Below are positions 1-6,053 of a DNA stretch of 6,053 nucleotides, piece by piece. The first letter of the stretch is position 1. Each line of letters starts with the position of its first letter. The notes below the pieces were generated by a model. The model saw nothing but the letters and a program-made list of their open reading frames with translations. It was not told the origin of the DNA and did not search any database. This stretch comes from Fidelibacterota bacterium (GTDB lineage: Bacteria > Marinisomatota > Marinisomatia > Marinisomatales > UBA1611). The position numbers and the translations under genes were made by a program. The stretch covers positions 20,564 through 26,616 of the forward strand of contig PBKF01000009.1 of the NCBI GenBank assembly GCA_002722105.1, written 5' to 3'.

Positions 1-507
1 TATATTAAGTATGCTTTAGAAATATGGGATAGGATTTTTAGTGGGAACCATGAGAAAATAGGTATAGGTCTAAATAATCTTGGGGTAATTTATAAAGATC
101 AGGGAAGATACGAAGAAGCTGAAGCCACTCTTTCTAAAGCATTACTTATTAATGAAAAATGTCTAGGAGAGAATCATTTTGACCTCGCGCCAGATTATAA
201 TAATATGGCACAATTAATGCACTCTAAGGGGAATTATAAAGCAGCAGAAGAATATTATCAAAAAGCGATCAATATTTTGGTTCAGAATGAAGAGGGATAT
301 AGATTCGAAATCGGTCAAATTTTTGCAAATAAAGGAGAGCTACATTTTACAACAGGAGATTACACAATAGCTTTGGAATGCTTTTCAAATGCTATCGATC
401 AAATCTCATTTTCAAGTATGGAACAAAAATTAGCTATCTTAAAAAGTTTAGCTAAGAGACAAGAACAAATTGAAGAACTAATTAATTATGATTTGAATAT
501 GGAATAG
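1..507 (+). CDS. TPR-repeat protein, C-terminal part (5' truncated by window edge)
   Basis: The frame is open from base 1 to a TAG at 505-507, giving 168 visible residues; the true start lies outside the window. An internal ATG at 205 is not the start, because the repeat pattern continues upstream of it. Three consecutive 42-residue units are visible at residues 20-61, 62-103 and 104-145, each with the pattern 'I/LxxxxNNxGxxxxxxGxYxxAExxxxKAL'. Residues 1-19 look like the end of an earlier unit ('ALEIWDRIFSGNH'). A 42-residue period with an 'LGENH'-type linker is typical of kinesin-light-chain-like TPRs (TPR_10/TPR_12), which form helical superhelices for protein binding. The last 23 residues are charged and probably a capping helix. 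No catalytic domain is visible; such arrays often sit behind a kinase, cyclase or CHAT domain, which here would be off the left edge. The gene converges on the kinase gene. The TPR call is firm; the function is unknown. Confidence 0.9.
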   Translation, partial: YIKYALEIWDRIFSGNHEKIGIGLNNLGVIYKDQGRYEEAEATLSKALLINEKCLGENHFDLAPDYNNMAQLMHSKGNYKAAEEYYQKAINILVQNEEGYRFEIGQIFANKGELHFTTGDYTIALECFSNAIDQISFSSMEQKLAILKSLAKRQEQIEELINYDLNME

Positions 508-583
508 TATTTCTTTCTATTATAAAAAATTGATTTATGACTTTTCTATTCAATATAAATAAACTTACTTTATATATGTAATG
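508..583. other. Convergent intergenic junction
   Basis: This 76-bp AT-rich spacer separates the stop codon of the plus-strand TPR gene from the stop codon of the minus-strand kinase gene. I see no GC-rich hairpin with a U tract. The only symmetry is an AT-only inverted repeat at 553-559 and 569-575 (ATATAAA / TTTATAT, 9-base loop). It is too weak to call a confident terminator, although termination for both genes must happen in or near here. Confidence 0.6.
553..575. terminator. Weak AT-only inverted repeat, possible bidirectional terminator
   Basis: Seven-base arms ATATAAA and TTTATAT flank a 9-base loop in the convergent junction. The stem has no G or C pair and would be unstable, and no uninterrupted T tract follows on either strand. 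Only its position between two converging stop codons argues for a role. In DNA this AT-rich, such repeats arise easily by chance. Confidence 0.15.
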
Positions 584-1471
584 TTATAACTCTGGCAATA
601 AAGCTGCCCCAAATACGCCTGCAGAGTCACCTAATTGATTTTGTAAAATTGGTGTATCGGATAAATCGCTGAAAATATTATTTTTCACTATTTTTCTACC
701 CTCATCATAGAGAAAAGGTATATTCGAAACACCGCCACCGAGTACAATTGCATCGGGATCCAAAATATTTATTACGGTTGCTAAGGCACGGCCGAAATTT
801 TCAAGAAACTCTTTTTTCCATTTTTGATAGATATCACCAGGCTGATGATTGAATCTTGATACTATCTGTTCTAAAGATAGTTTATCACCACCTAATTCTA
901 CCCACCGTTTTTCCAGTCCAATACCGCTAATGTATTTTTCTACACATCCCTTTCGGCCACAGTAGCAATCATATCCATTCGGAACCAAGGTTATGTGGCC
1001 CCACTCACCAGCTATAAACAACCTTCCTTGGTGAATCTTTTTTTTCAAAAGAATCCCACCACCTACACCCGTGCCCATAATAACACCAAATACATTATTA
1101 TAGCCTTTTGCTGATCCTAAAACTGATTCCGCTAATGTAAAGCAATTGGCATCATTTTCCATCAATATCTTACAGCCCAATAAGGATTCAAGATCATCTT
1201 TGAGTGGCCGACCATTTAGGCATAAAGTATTACTGTTTTTAAGAATATTTTTATTTGGCTCAATTGCCCCAGGTGTACAGATACCAATACTGGTAGGCTG
1301 GTCTGATTTAGTTTTAATATTTAGGACTAGGTTAGCTATGGTATCAAGGATTGAATCGTATCCTTTTTCTTGGTTTGTTGGGACACGCATTCTTTCTAAA
1401 GTTTGATTTTTCTTATCTAATAGGATGCCTTCAATTTTAGTTCCACCAAGGTCAATACCTATTTTATTCAT
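584..1471 (-). CDS. ROK-family sugar kinase, Mak-type fructokinase-like
   Basis: This complete 295-residue protein is predicted to be a cytoplasmic kinase that phosphorylates the 6-hydroxyl of a hexose using ATP. The N-terminal phosphate-binding loop is at residues 5-12 (GIDLGGTK). ENDAN at 105-109 carries the presumed catalytic base Asp107. GTGVGGG at 133-139 is the second glycine-rich phosphate motif. EWGH at 156-159 followed by CYCGRKGCVE at 169-178 gives the ROK zinc site (His159, Cys169, Cys171, Cys176). NILDPDAIVLGGGVSN at 235-250 forms the adenosine side. These motifs, the 'GDSAGVFGAA' C-terminus and the length match E. coli Mak (fructokinase) as I remember it. N-acetylglucosamine or glucose kinase activity remains possible, because ROK specificity cannot be read from motifs alone. 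There is no N-terminal helix-turn-helix, so it is not a NagC/XylR-type repressor. ATG at 1471 is preceded by a weak GGGA at 7 bases. It lies 44 bp downstream of the VCBS gene, probably in the same operon. Confidence 0.93.
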   Translation of the reverse strand: MNKIGIDLGGTKIEGILLDKKNQTLERMRVPTNQEKGYDSILDTIANLVLNIKTKSDQPTSIGICTPGAIEPNKNILKNSNTLCLNGRPLKDDLESLLGCKILMENDANCFTLAESVLGSAKGYNNVFGVIMGTGVGGGILLKKKIHQGRLFIAGEWGHITLVPNGYDCYCGRKGCVEKYISGIGLEKRWVELGGDKLSLEQIVSRFNHQPGDIYQKWKKEFLENFGRALATVINILDPDAIVLGGGVSNIPFLYDEGRKIVKNNIFSDLSDTPILQNQLGDSAGVFGAALLPEL

Positions 1472-1478
1472 TAAATAA

Positions 1479-1482
1479 TCCC
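1479..1482 (-). promoter_or_regulatory. Weak Shine-Dalgarno of the ROK kinase gene
   Basis: GGGA on the minus strand ends 7 bases before the ATG at 1471. It sits in the 44-bp gap after the stop codon of the VCBS gene. I see no hairpin terminator or convincing promoter in this gap, which favours co-transcription with the upstream gene. Confidence 0.35.
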
Positions 1483-1515
1483 AAAGATTTCCCCATTTAT
1501 ACTATAAAAAATAAT

Positions 1516-3363
1516 TTAACGCTTTTGGTTTAAAGTCAATGTCTTCTGGTGTAGGGATTTCCCTTCTACAACATAAATAGTTTGCCGAGCGGGAATATCT
1601 AAATATGTTTGTTTTATACCACTGGGCCAAACTATTGTTATCTGGTTAATTATATCTGTTCTGTTAAGGCCAAAATAAAGTTCCTTCGCGTTGCTGGAAA
1701 AATATCCCTGGCCTGATGTAAGCGTTTGTTTTTGTTTTCCATTCTTGGTTTGGATATTAACCACGGCGCCAAATCCGTCTCGATTTGACTCTGTTCCTTC
1801 CAAACGAACTTTTATCCAACTATTACCTGTATCACTCTCATTGTGTAACAGTATACCTCTTCCTTGGTTAGCATCGTATACAATATTACCGCTGCCATCT
1901 TCCACTTGCTGACCATTTACAGTTATATATATGTCAACTTTACCATCATTATCATAATCAGCAAATAATGCGCTGCGATGAATCCGTTTTCCTGTGGCAA
2001 GAATACCGGATGGCTCAGATATGTCTGCAAAATACCCACTACCATCGTTTTCAAACAACAAATTTGCTTGGCGATTATCACCACTAACAGAATTTAAATG
2101 CCCATTTGCAAAGAAAAGGTCAAGATCTCCATCGTTATCTAAATCGAATAAACCAGGTCCCCAACTAATGTTTGGCCAAGAAAGTTTGTGCACCATAGGA
2201 GAATCAAAATCATGTACAAAAATAGCGTTTCGTAGGTTTCCATCATTCTTACTGTTATTATCAATAAGATATGCTAGGATGTTTACTTCTGCCGCATAAT
2301 TGGTATAAACCAGATCTGTTAGACCATCTCTGTTCATGTCCCCCAGAGCAATACCCATACTGCCATCTGTAGTGCTGAGCCCGCTTGGCCCCGAAAATGA
2401 CTTGAAAGTACCGTCACCACGATTTAGGTAAAAGCCATTAGCATCTGTATCATTAGCTACAAATAAATCAGGAAAACCATCTTCATTAAAATCATAAAAA
2501 ATAGCCTGCATGGACTTTCTAGATGCATCACTTAAAACACTAATGGTCGATGTTATATCTGAGAAAGTACCATCACCATTGTTTTTGTATAGTGTATTAG
2601 GTAAACCGCCAAAATCCATTGGAAATCTTAAATTGGTATATTTTGGCCTGCGAGAAAAATCCACATATCCTGATACATACAAGTCCAGGTGTCCATCTAG
2701 ATTATAATCTCCCCATGTTGAGCCGCCATACCACCAGTCCTTTATACCTTGGGGAAAAGCAACGGCACTTACATCAGTAAAGGTCTTATCTCCATTATTT
2801 TTTAGTAATTTAAAGTTTCCGTAGTTAGTTATAAAAAGGTCTGGATATCCATCATTATTATAATCTGCAGAAGATACAGCCATGCCTTCGCCATCATCTT
2901 CAGCACCTGAATTAAAAATCCGAAGAAAGCTCCCATTTCCTTGATTTTCATAGAGAGAATTGGTTATACTTTCGCTACCCTGGCAATTTACAAGGTAAAG
3001 ATCCCAGTCGCCATCTCGATCATAATCTAGCCAGGCACCGCCAGAGCCATTCATTTTGATTAAATGCATATTGGCAAACTCATCCATGCTTAATAGCCGG
3101 CCATTTGATTTCCAGAATTCACCTTCCTCTTTGAACACAAGATCTAAGCCCTCATTTGTGGCTGCACCTACAACAGATGGTCCGATTTCACACCATCTTG
3201 GGCGTGGAGCAAAGTGTATAAAATCTATTCCTGAATTTACTGTTTTGTCATTGAGTAAAATAAAAGTCGATGGCCTACTTTTAACAAAACTACAAAATGC
3301 TAACGAAACTAATAAATATGTCAGGTGTTTTCTAGCAATAGGAATTATTTTACTTTTATCCAT
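1516..3363 (-). CDS. Exported VCBS/FG-GAP repeat protein with C-terminal ASPIC/UnbV domain (CRTAC1-type)
   Basis: This complete 615-residue protein probably acts outside the cytoplasm. The N-terminus has basic residues (Lys3, Lys5, Arg11, Lys12) followed by a hydrophobic stretch at about 14-27, consistent with a signal peptide. The cysteine at 24 sits in LAFC, which lacks a small residue at -1, so a lipobox is unlikely. Seven calcium-binding loops of DxDxDGxxD type begin at residues 113, 168, 219, 291, 342, 407 and 469 (for example DYDRDGDWD, DLDNDGDLD), as expected for a seven-bladed FG-GAP/VCBS beta-propeller. Residues about 527-600 form an ASPIC/UnbV domain (RDGFGAVVNI, GQGYFSSNAKELYFGL, ITIVWPSG). 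The family is often annotated CRTAC1; propellers of this kind bind ligands or proteins and no enzymatic residues are evident. Between 'GIDFIHF' (45-51) and the first calcium loop is an unusually long segment containing Cys58. The gene is divergent from the large lipoprotein and first in a probable operon with the kinase. No clear Shine-Dalgarno precedes the ATG. Confidence 0.92.
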   Translation of the reverse strand: MDKSKIIPIARKHLTYLLVSLAFCSFVKSRPSTFILLNDKTVNSGIDFIHFAPRPRWCEIGPSVVGAATNEGLDLVFKEEGEFWKSNGRLLSMDEFANMHLIKMNGSGGAWLDYDRDGDWDLYLVNCQGSESITNSLYENQGNGSFLRIFNSGAEDDGEGMAVSSADYNNDGYPDLFITNYGNFKLLKNNGDKTFTDVSAVAFPQGIKDWWYGGSTWGDYNLDGHLDLYVSGYVDFSRRPKYTNLRFPMDFGGLPNTLYKNNGDGTFSDITSTISVLSDASRKSMQAIFYDFNEDGFPDLFVANDTDANGFYLNRGDGTFKSFSGPSGLSTTDGSMGIALGDMNRDGLTDLVYTNYAAEVNILAYLIDNNSKNDGNLRNAIFVHDFDSPMVHKLSWPNISWGPGLFDLDNDGDLDLFFANGHLNSVSGDNRQANLLFENDGSGYFADISEPSGILATGKRIHRSALFADYDNDGKVDIYITVNGQQVEDGSGNIVYDANQGRGILLHNESDTGNSWIKVRLEGTESNRDGFGAVVNIQTKNGKQKQTLTSGQGYFSSNAKELYFGLNRTDIINQITIVWPSGIKQTYLDIPARQTIYVVEGKSLHQKTLTLNQKR

Positions 3364-3414
3364 AGAGAAATCTTTGTATTTGTATTAATAAATAATTTAT
3401 AAATGGTAATGAAA

Positions 3415-3420
3415 ATTATA
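3415..3420 (-). promoter_or_regulatory. Candidate -10 box for the VCBS-ROK operon
   Basis: A consensus TATAAT on the minus strand lies about 50 bases upstream of the ATG at 3363, giving a plausible short leader. No convincing TTGACA-like -35 is found 16-18 bases further upstream; the corresponding position overlaps the inverted repeat at 3434-3450. The absent -35 would fit an activator-dependent promoter, but could equally mean a chance match. Confidence 0.25.
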
Positions 3421-3433
3421 CTAATCGATTCAA

Positions 3434-3450
3434 GAAAAATATTATTTTTC
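3434..3450. repeat. Perfect inverted repeat, possible operator
   Basis: Arms GAAAAAT and ATTTTTC are exact reverse complements around a 3-base centre (ATT). The site lies just upstream of the candidate minus-strand -10 box, roughly where a -35 element would be. That is a suitable position for a dimeric regulator. The arms are AT-rich apart from the terminal G/C pair, so chance occurrence is a real alternative. Confidence 0.3.
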
Positions 3451-3657
3451 GTTACTAAATTTTGTGATAATCATCAAAGTACCTTATTAATATTTTAATT
3501 CTACAATGAAATCATTAGTATAAACGATTTTTTGTTTTAGTGCCCTTATTTACAGGATTTATATTAACCCTATAGTTATTTTTATGTAGAATTGCATTAA
3601 TTTTAGAAAGTTCTTAAGTGTGATAATTTAAAAGAATATTGATAAGGTTTTTTTATA

Positions 3658-3663
3658 TATAAT
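3658..3663 (+). promoter_or_regulatory. Candidate -10 box for the lipoprotein gene
   Basis: TATAAT on the plus strand would place transcription initiation near 3670, at or just after the ATG at 3669. That would exclude translation from this ATG and leave the Shine-Dalgarno at 3702-3707 in the leader. A TTGATA lies upstream at 3639-3644, but the 13-base spacer is too short for a standard sigma-70 promoter. This is weak evidence in a very AT-rich context. Confidence 0.2.
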
Positions 3664-3668
3664 AAATA

Positions 3669-6053
3669 ATGGTTAATGAATTAAAATATCTATTTTTCAC
3701 TAGGGAGAATCTGACATGTTATAGAATTTTATTTTTTATAACATTATTGTTCATAACAGGTTGTGAGTATAAGAGTCAGACGGATCAGAAAAAATACATG
3801 GAGATCGTTTCCTATCGTAACCTAGGTTTGGCATATTTAGAAGAAGAAAGATATTCTGAAGCGGTCAATGAATTTAATCTGATGGTTGAGATTGCGCCAA
3901 AAGAGCCTTTGGGTTATGCGAACCTTGGATTGGCCTATATGCGCATGAGCGGGAAACTTGATCAATCTGAAGAATGGATCCAAAAAGCTTTAGAATTAGC
4001 GCCGGCTAATCCTGATATCCGTTTGCTTCTTGCGAAGGTATATGAATTAACCAATAGACAATCTCTGGCAATAGATATACTTGAGAATACTCTTAATAAA
4101 CATCCTGATCATATTCAAACACTGTATCAGCTTGCTTTATACTACACGAAGATCAAAAATATAGAGTCCCGTCAAAAAGCAGTAGAATGTCTTTCTACGG
4201 TCGTTAGTGCTTTACCTGCGAATGTTGCTGCAAGCCTACGGCTAATTGAATTATTATTACGCCTGGATGAGCCATATGATGCGCTAGAACAAATGGAAAT
4301 AATTCAACAATCATTGCCAAGGCTCCCAGAAGGTTCTATCATTGTATTCCAAGAAAGCATGGAACTAATGCGGAATCAAAATACCCAACAAGCTTATACT
4401 TCGATTATTATGCTGCATAACACGATGAAGCCTACATCCATATATCAGGCTTCAATCAAAGAGCTAAGAGGCACAAGTGGCCCTGTGGCGGGAGCACCTG
4501 TTTATCGTTTCCTAAGTACAAGATTACCTACGACAAATAAAACAGTCCAAATACCAGGCACACTGATTTTTAAAGATGTTACAAAATCAAGTGGATTTCA
4601 TTTTTCCCCAATAGAAAAATCTCTTGATTTAGATGATAAACCTAGATCATTAATAATGGCCCTTGGTGATTACGATTCAGATGGTGATCATGATTTGTTT
4701 GTTTCTAAATGGTCCAAAGAAGAAAGTACAAGTAGGCAATATTTATTCACCAATGATCAGGGAATTTTTTTCGATAAGGCAAGTTTAGCAGGTATAGACC
4801 ATACATCAAGAGATCTATCTGCATTATTTGCAGATTATGACAACGATGGCTACCTAGATTTATTTGTGAATAATATTCAGGAAAACAGGTTATATCAGAA
4901 TTCTGGTAAAGACACTTTTCATTTGATAAGCAACAGTGGTATAGGGACTGGAGAAAATAATAGAGATGCGGTGTTTGTTGATTTGGATTTGGAAGGAGAT
5001 CTAGATTTATTTCTTGTGACTGAATCAAAAAACCGACTTTATCGAAACAATTCTGATGGTACTTTTATTGAAACGACTGATGAAGCCGGTATTGGAGAAT
5101 CTAAACTGAATAGTAGTAATGTTGTATATGGGGATTTTGATGATGATGGTGATGTTGATCTATTTGTTTTAAACCAAAATGGTAGCAATATTTATTATGA
5201 TAATTTGCGTCAAGGCTACTTCAGGGACAATACGCAAAATACAGGATTAGTTAGTAGTATTAAACCTGGTGCTATAGCAACCGGAGATTATAATAATGAC
5301 GGATCCATAGATTTATTTATAGCCGATCAGGATGGGAATGATCATTCTCTATATTTTAATAAAGGCAATGGAACATTTGAATTAGATCTCTCATGGAGGG
5401 ATACAATGAAAGCTGTGAAAAAAATTTTTGGGCATGATGCAATATTCATGGATATTGATAATGACGGATTTTTAGATTTGCTGATTGCTGGTAAAACTGA
5501 TGATTTATTGGAAGAAGAAACAGGCATGCGTTTATTATATAACGATGGTTCTGGTTCGTTTTTAGATGCATCATCTTTACTCCCAGATAATCTAGGCTCA
5601 ATAGTTCAAGTGGATGTTGCTGATTATGATAATGATGGTGATTTAGATATTTTTATGGTTACCAGTCGAGGCCAAATTCAATTGCTGCGTAATGATGGCG
5701 GTAACATAAATAATTATTTAAATATTCGTTTGGCGGGCTTGCGCACAGGCAGCAGTAAAAATAATTATTTTGGAATTGGTGCCAAGGTGGAAGTTAGGGC
5801 TGGAGATTTATTCCAAGTTCGATATATGGATCAACCTATTGCACATTTTGGTTTGGGTGACCGAGCTGGTGCTGATGTTGTACGCATCTTATGGAGTAAT
5901 GGTGTACCACAGAATCGTTTTAATCCAGAGCGAAACCAGACCATTGTTGAAACCCAATTTTTAAAAGGATCATGCCCCTATCTATTTGCTTGGAATGGCT
6001 CTAAATTTGATTTTGTTACTGATGTACTTTGGCCTAGCGCACTTGGCATGCCA
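3669..6053 (+). CDS. TPR / VCBS / ASPIC-UnbV lipoprotein (3' truncated by window edge)
   Basis: The frame is open for 795 codons from ATG 3669 to the window end. A hydrophobic stretch at about 20-30 ends in the lipobox ITGC with Cys32. Glu follows at +2, so inner-membrane retention is not signalled in the proteobacterial code, and outer-membrane anchoring is likely. TPR-like helix pairs run from about 48 to 222 (RNLGLAYLEEERYSEAV, YANLGLAYMRMSG). A linker reaches 'FKDVTKSSGFHF', followed by seven DxDxDGxxD-type loops starting at residues 334, 389, 438, 489, 540, 595 and 652; the third has Glu-Gly (DLDLEGDLD). A compact ASPIC/UnbV domain spans about 701-760 (FGIGAKVEVRAG, AHFGLGDRAGADVVRILWSNG). 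From 767 starts 'GSCPYLFAWNG', which I recognise as a conserved extra C-terminal domain in large TPR-CRTAC1 proteins. It probably mediates extracytoplasmic protein or glycan binding; no catalytic site is seen. The start is doubtful: no Shine-Dalgarno precedes 3669, and the best one (3702-3707) serves an out-of-frame ATG at 3716. Confidence 0.88.
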   Translation, partial: MVNELKYLFFTRENLTCYRILFFITLLFITGCEYKSQTDQKKYMEIVSYRNLGLAYLEEERYSEAVNEFNLMVEIAPKEPLGYANLGLAYMRMSGKLDQSEEWIQKALELAPANPDIRLLLAKVYELTNRQSLAIDILENTLNKHPDHIQTLYQLALYYTKIKNIESRQKAVECLSTVVSALPANVAASLRLIELLLRLDEPYDALEQMEIIQQSLPRLPEGSIIVFQESMELMRNQNTQQAYTSIIMLHNTMKPTSIYQASIKELRGTSGPVAGAPVYRFLSTRLPTTNKTVQIPGTLIFKDVTKSSGFHFSPIEKSLDLDDKPRSLIMALGDYDSDGDHDLFVSKWSKEESTSRQYLFTNDQGIFFDKASLAGIDHTSRDLSALFADYDNDGYLDLFVNNIQENRLYQNSGKDTFHLISNSGIGTGENNRDAVFVDLDLEGDLDLFLVTESKNRLYRNNSDGTFIETTDEAGIGESKLNSSNVVYGDFDDDGDVDLFVLNQNGSNIYYDNLRQGYFRDNTQNTGLVSSIKPGAIATGDYNNDGSIDLFIADQDGNDHSLYFNKGNGTFELDLSWRDTMKAVKKIFGHDAIFMDIDNDGFLDLLIAGKTDDLLEEETGMRLLYNDGSGSFLDASSLLPDNLGSIVQVDVADYDNDGDLDIFMVTSRGQIQLLRNDGGNINNYLNIRLAGLRTGSSKNNYFGIGAKVEVRAGDLFQVRYMDQPIAHFGLGDRAGADVVRILWSNGVPQNRFNPERNQTIVETQFLKGSCPYLFAWNGSKFDFVTDVLWPSALGMP
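3702..3707 (+). promoter_or_regulatory. Shine-Dalgarno-like AGGGAG preceding out-of-frame ATG 3716
   Basis: AGGGAG lies 8 bases before an ATG at 3716-3718, the best ribosome-binding arrangement near this gene. That ATG reads Met-Leu-stop. Removing one T after it would join the lipoprotein frame and give MYRILFFITLLFITGC, a textbook short lipoprotein signal peptide. The in-frame CTG at 3711 is only 3 bases from the motif and is an unlikely start. Confidence 0.5.

Larger units (their letters stand above)
3364..3668. other. Divergent intergenic region, very AT-rich
   Basis: This 305-bp region lies between the start codons of the two divergent VCBS-ASPIC genes and must hold promoters for both. 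It contains no open frame with coding character and no tRNA-like or riboswitch-like structure that I can see. Its notable elements are a perfect inverted repeat at 3434-3450, a TATAAT on the minus strand at 3415-3420, and a TATAAT on the plus strand at 3658-3663. At this base composition TATAAT-like strings are expected by chance, so promoter assignments are tentative. Confidence 0.75.

Noticed and set aside
1146..1406. Open frame of 86 codons on the plus strand inside the ROK kinase gene
   Set aside because: It is antisense to a well-supported kinase with all family motifs; the translation resembles no known family and no ribosome-binding site stands out.
584..1471. ROK-family transcriptional repressor (NagC/XylR type)
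   Set aside because: The protein begins directly with the GIDLGGTK phosphate loop and has no N-terminal helix-turn-helix; length and motifs fit a kinase.
1691..3388. Four plus-strand open frames (1691-1912, 1994-2299, 2510-2707, 3056-3388) opposite the VCBS-ASPIC gene
   Set aside because: They are shadows of the long minus-strand gene; their translations are low-complexity Ser/Pro/Leu-rich products of reversed DxDxDG codons.
3364..3668. Small RNA, riboswitch or IS remnant in the divergent spacer
   Set aside because: I found no GC-bearing stems, conserved riboswitch core, terminal inverted repeats or target duplications; the region is simply AT-rich.
4747..5527. Two minus-strand open frames (4747-5028 and 5342-5527) opposite the lipoprotein gene
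   Set aside because: They lie antisense to the VCBS repeats, whose frame is unbroken and full of conserved motifs; neither has family features.
4668..5660. Repeated GAT-rich motifs as possible DNA tandem repeats
   Set aside because: The similarity is at the protein level (DxDxDGxxD loops at propeller-like spacing) with divergent nucleotides between copies; it is not a DNA satellite or CRISPR array.
5770..5964. Plus-strand 64-codon open frame overlapping the ASPIC/UnbV region in another frame
   Set aside because: The lipoprotein frame here encodes recognisable ASPIC/UnbV residues, so the alternative frame is a shadow.

Overview
This AT-rich window looks like chromosomal DNA from a free-living Gram-negative bacterium. 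The large VCBS/FG-GAP plus ASPIC/UnbV (CRTAC1-type) proteins, one of them an ITGC-type lipoprotein, are common in Bacteroidota, Acidobacteriota, Planctomycetota, Marinimicrobia-like marine lineages and some Gammaproteobacteria. I cannot fix the phylum from the sequence. The base composition and gene mix would suit a marine lineage, but that is an inference.

Layout: (1) 1-507, plus strand: the C-terminal part of a tetratricopeptide protein with exact 42-residue kinesin-light-chain-type repeats, cut by the left edge. (2) 508-583: a short convergent junction. (3) 584-1471, minus strand: a complete ROK-family sugar kinase, closest by memory to Mak-type fructokinase. (4) 1516-3363, minus strand: a complete 615-residue exported seven-motif VCBS protein ending in an ASPIC/UnbV domain. 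It lies 44 bp upstream of the kinase and is probably co-transcribed with it. (5) 3364-3668: a 305-bp, very AT-rich divergent intergenic region with a perfect short inverted repeat and a candidate -10 box for the minus-strand pair. (6) 3669-6053, plus strand, running off the right edge: a large lipoprotein with TPRs, seven VCBS calcium motifs, a compact ASPIC/UnbV domain and the beginning of a conserved 'GSCP..F.W.G..F.FVTD' C-terminal domain.

Two proteins of related architecture are transcribed divergently from a shared region, and one of them appears to share a transcript with a cytoplasmic sugar kinase. A reasonable but unproven reading is a small locus for surface or periplasmic handling of a glycan or glycoconjugate, with the kinase acting on a released hexose. 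The most concrete anomaly is at the start of the lipoprotein gene. The only good ribosome-binding site precedes an ATG that is one base out of frame with the lipoprotein signal peptide, so either the start is an unusual upstream ATG or there is a one-base frameshift.
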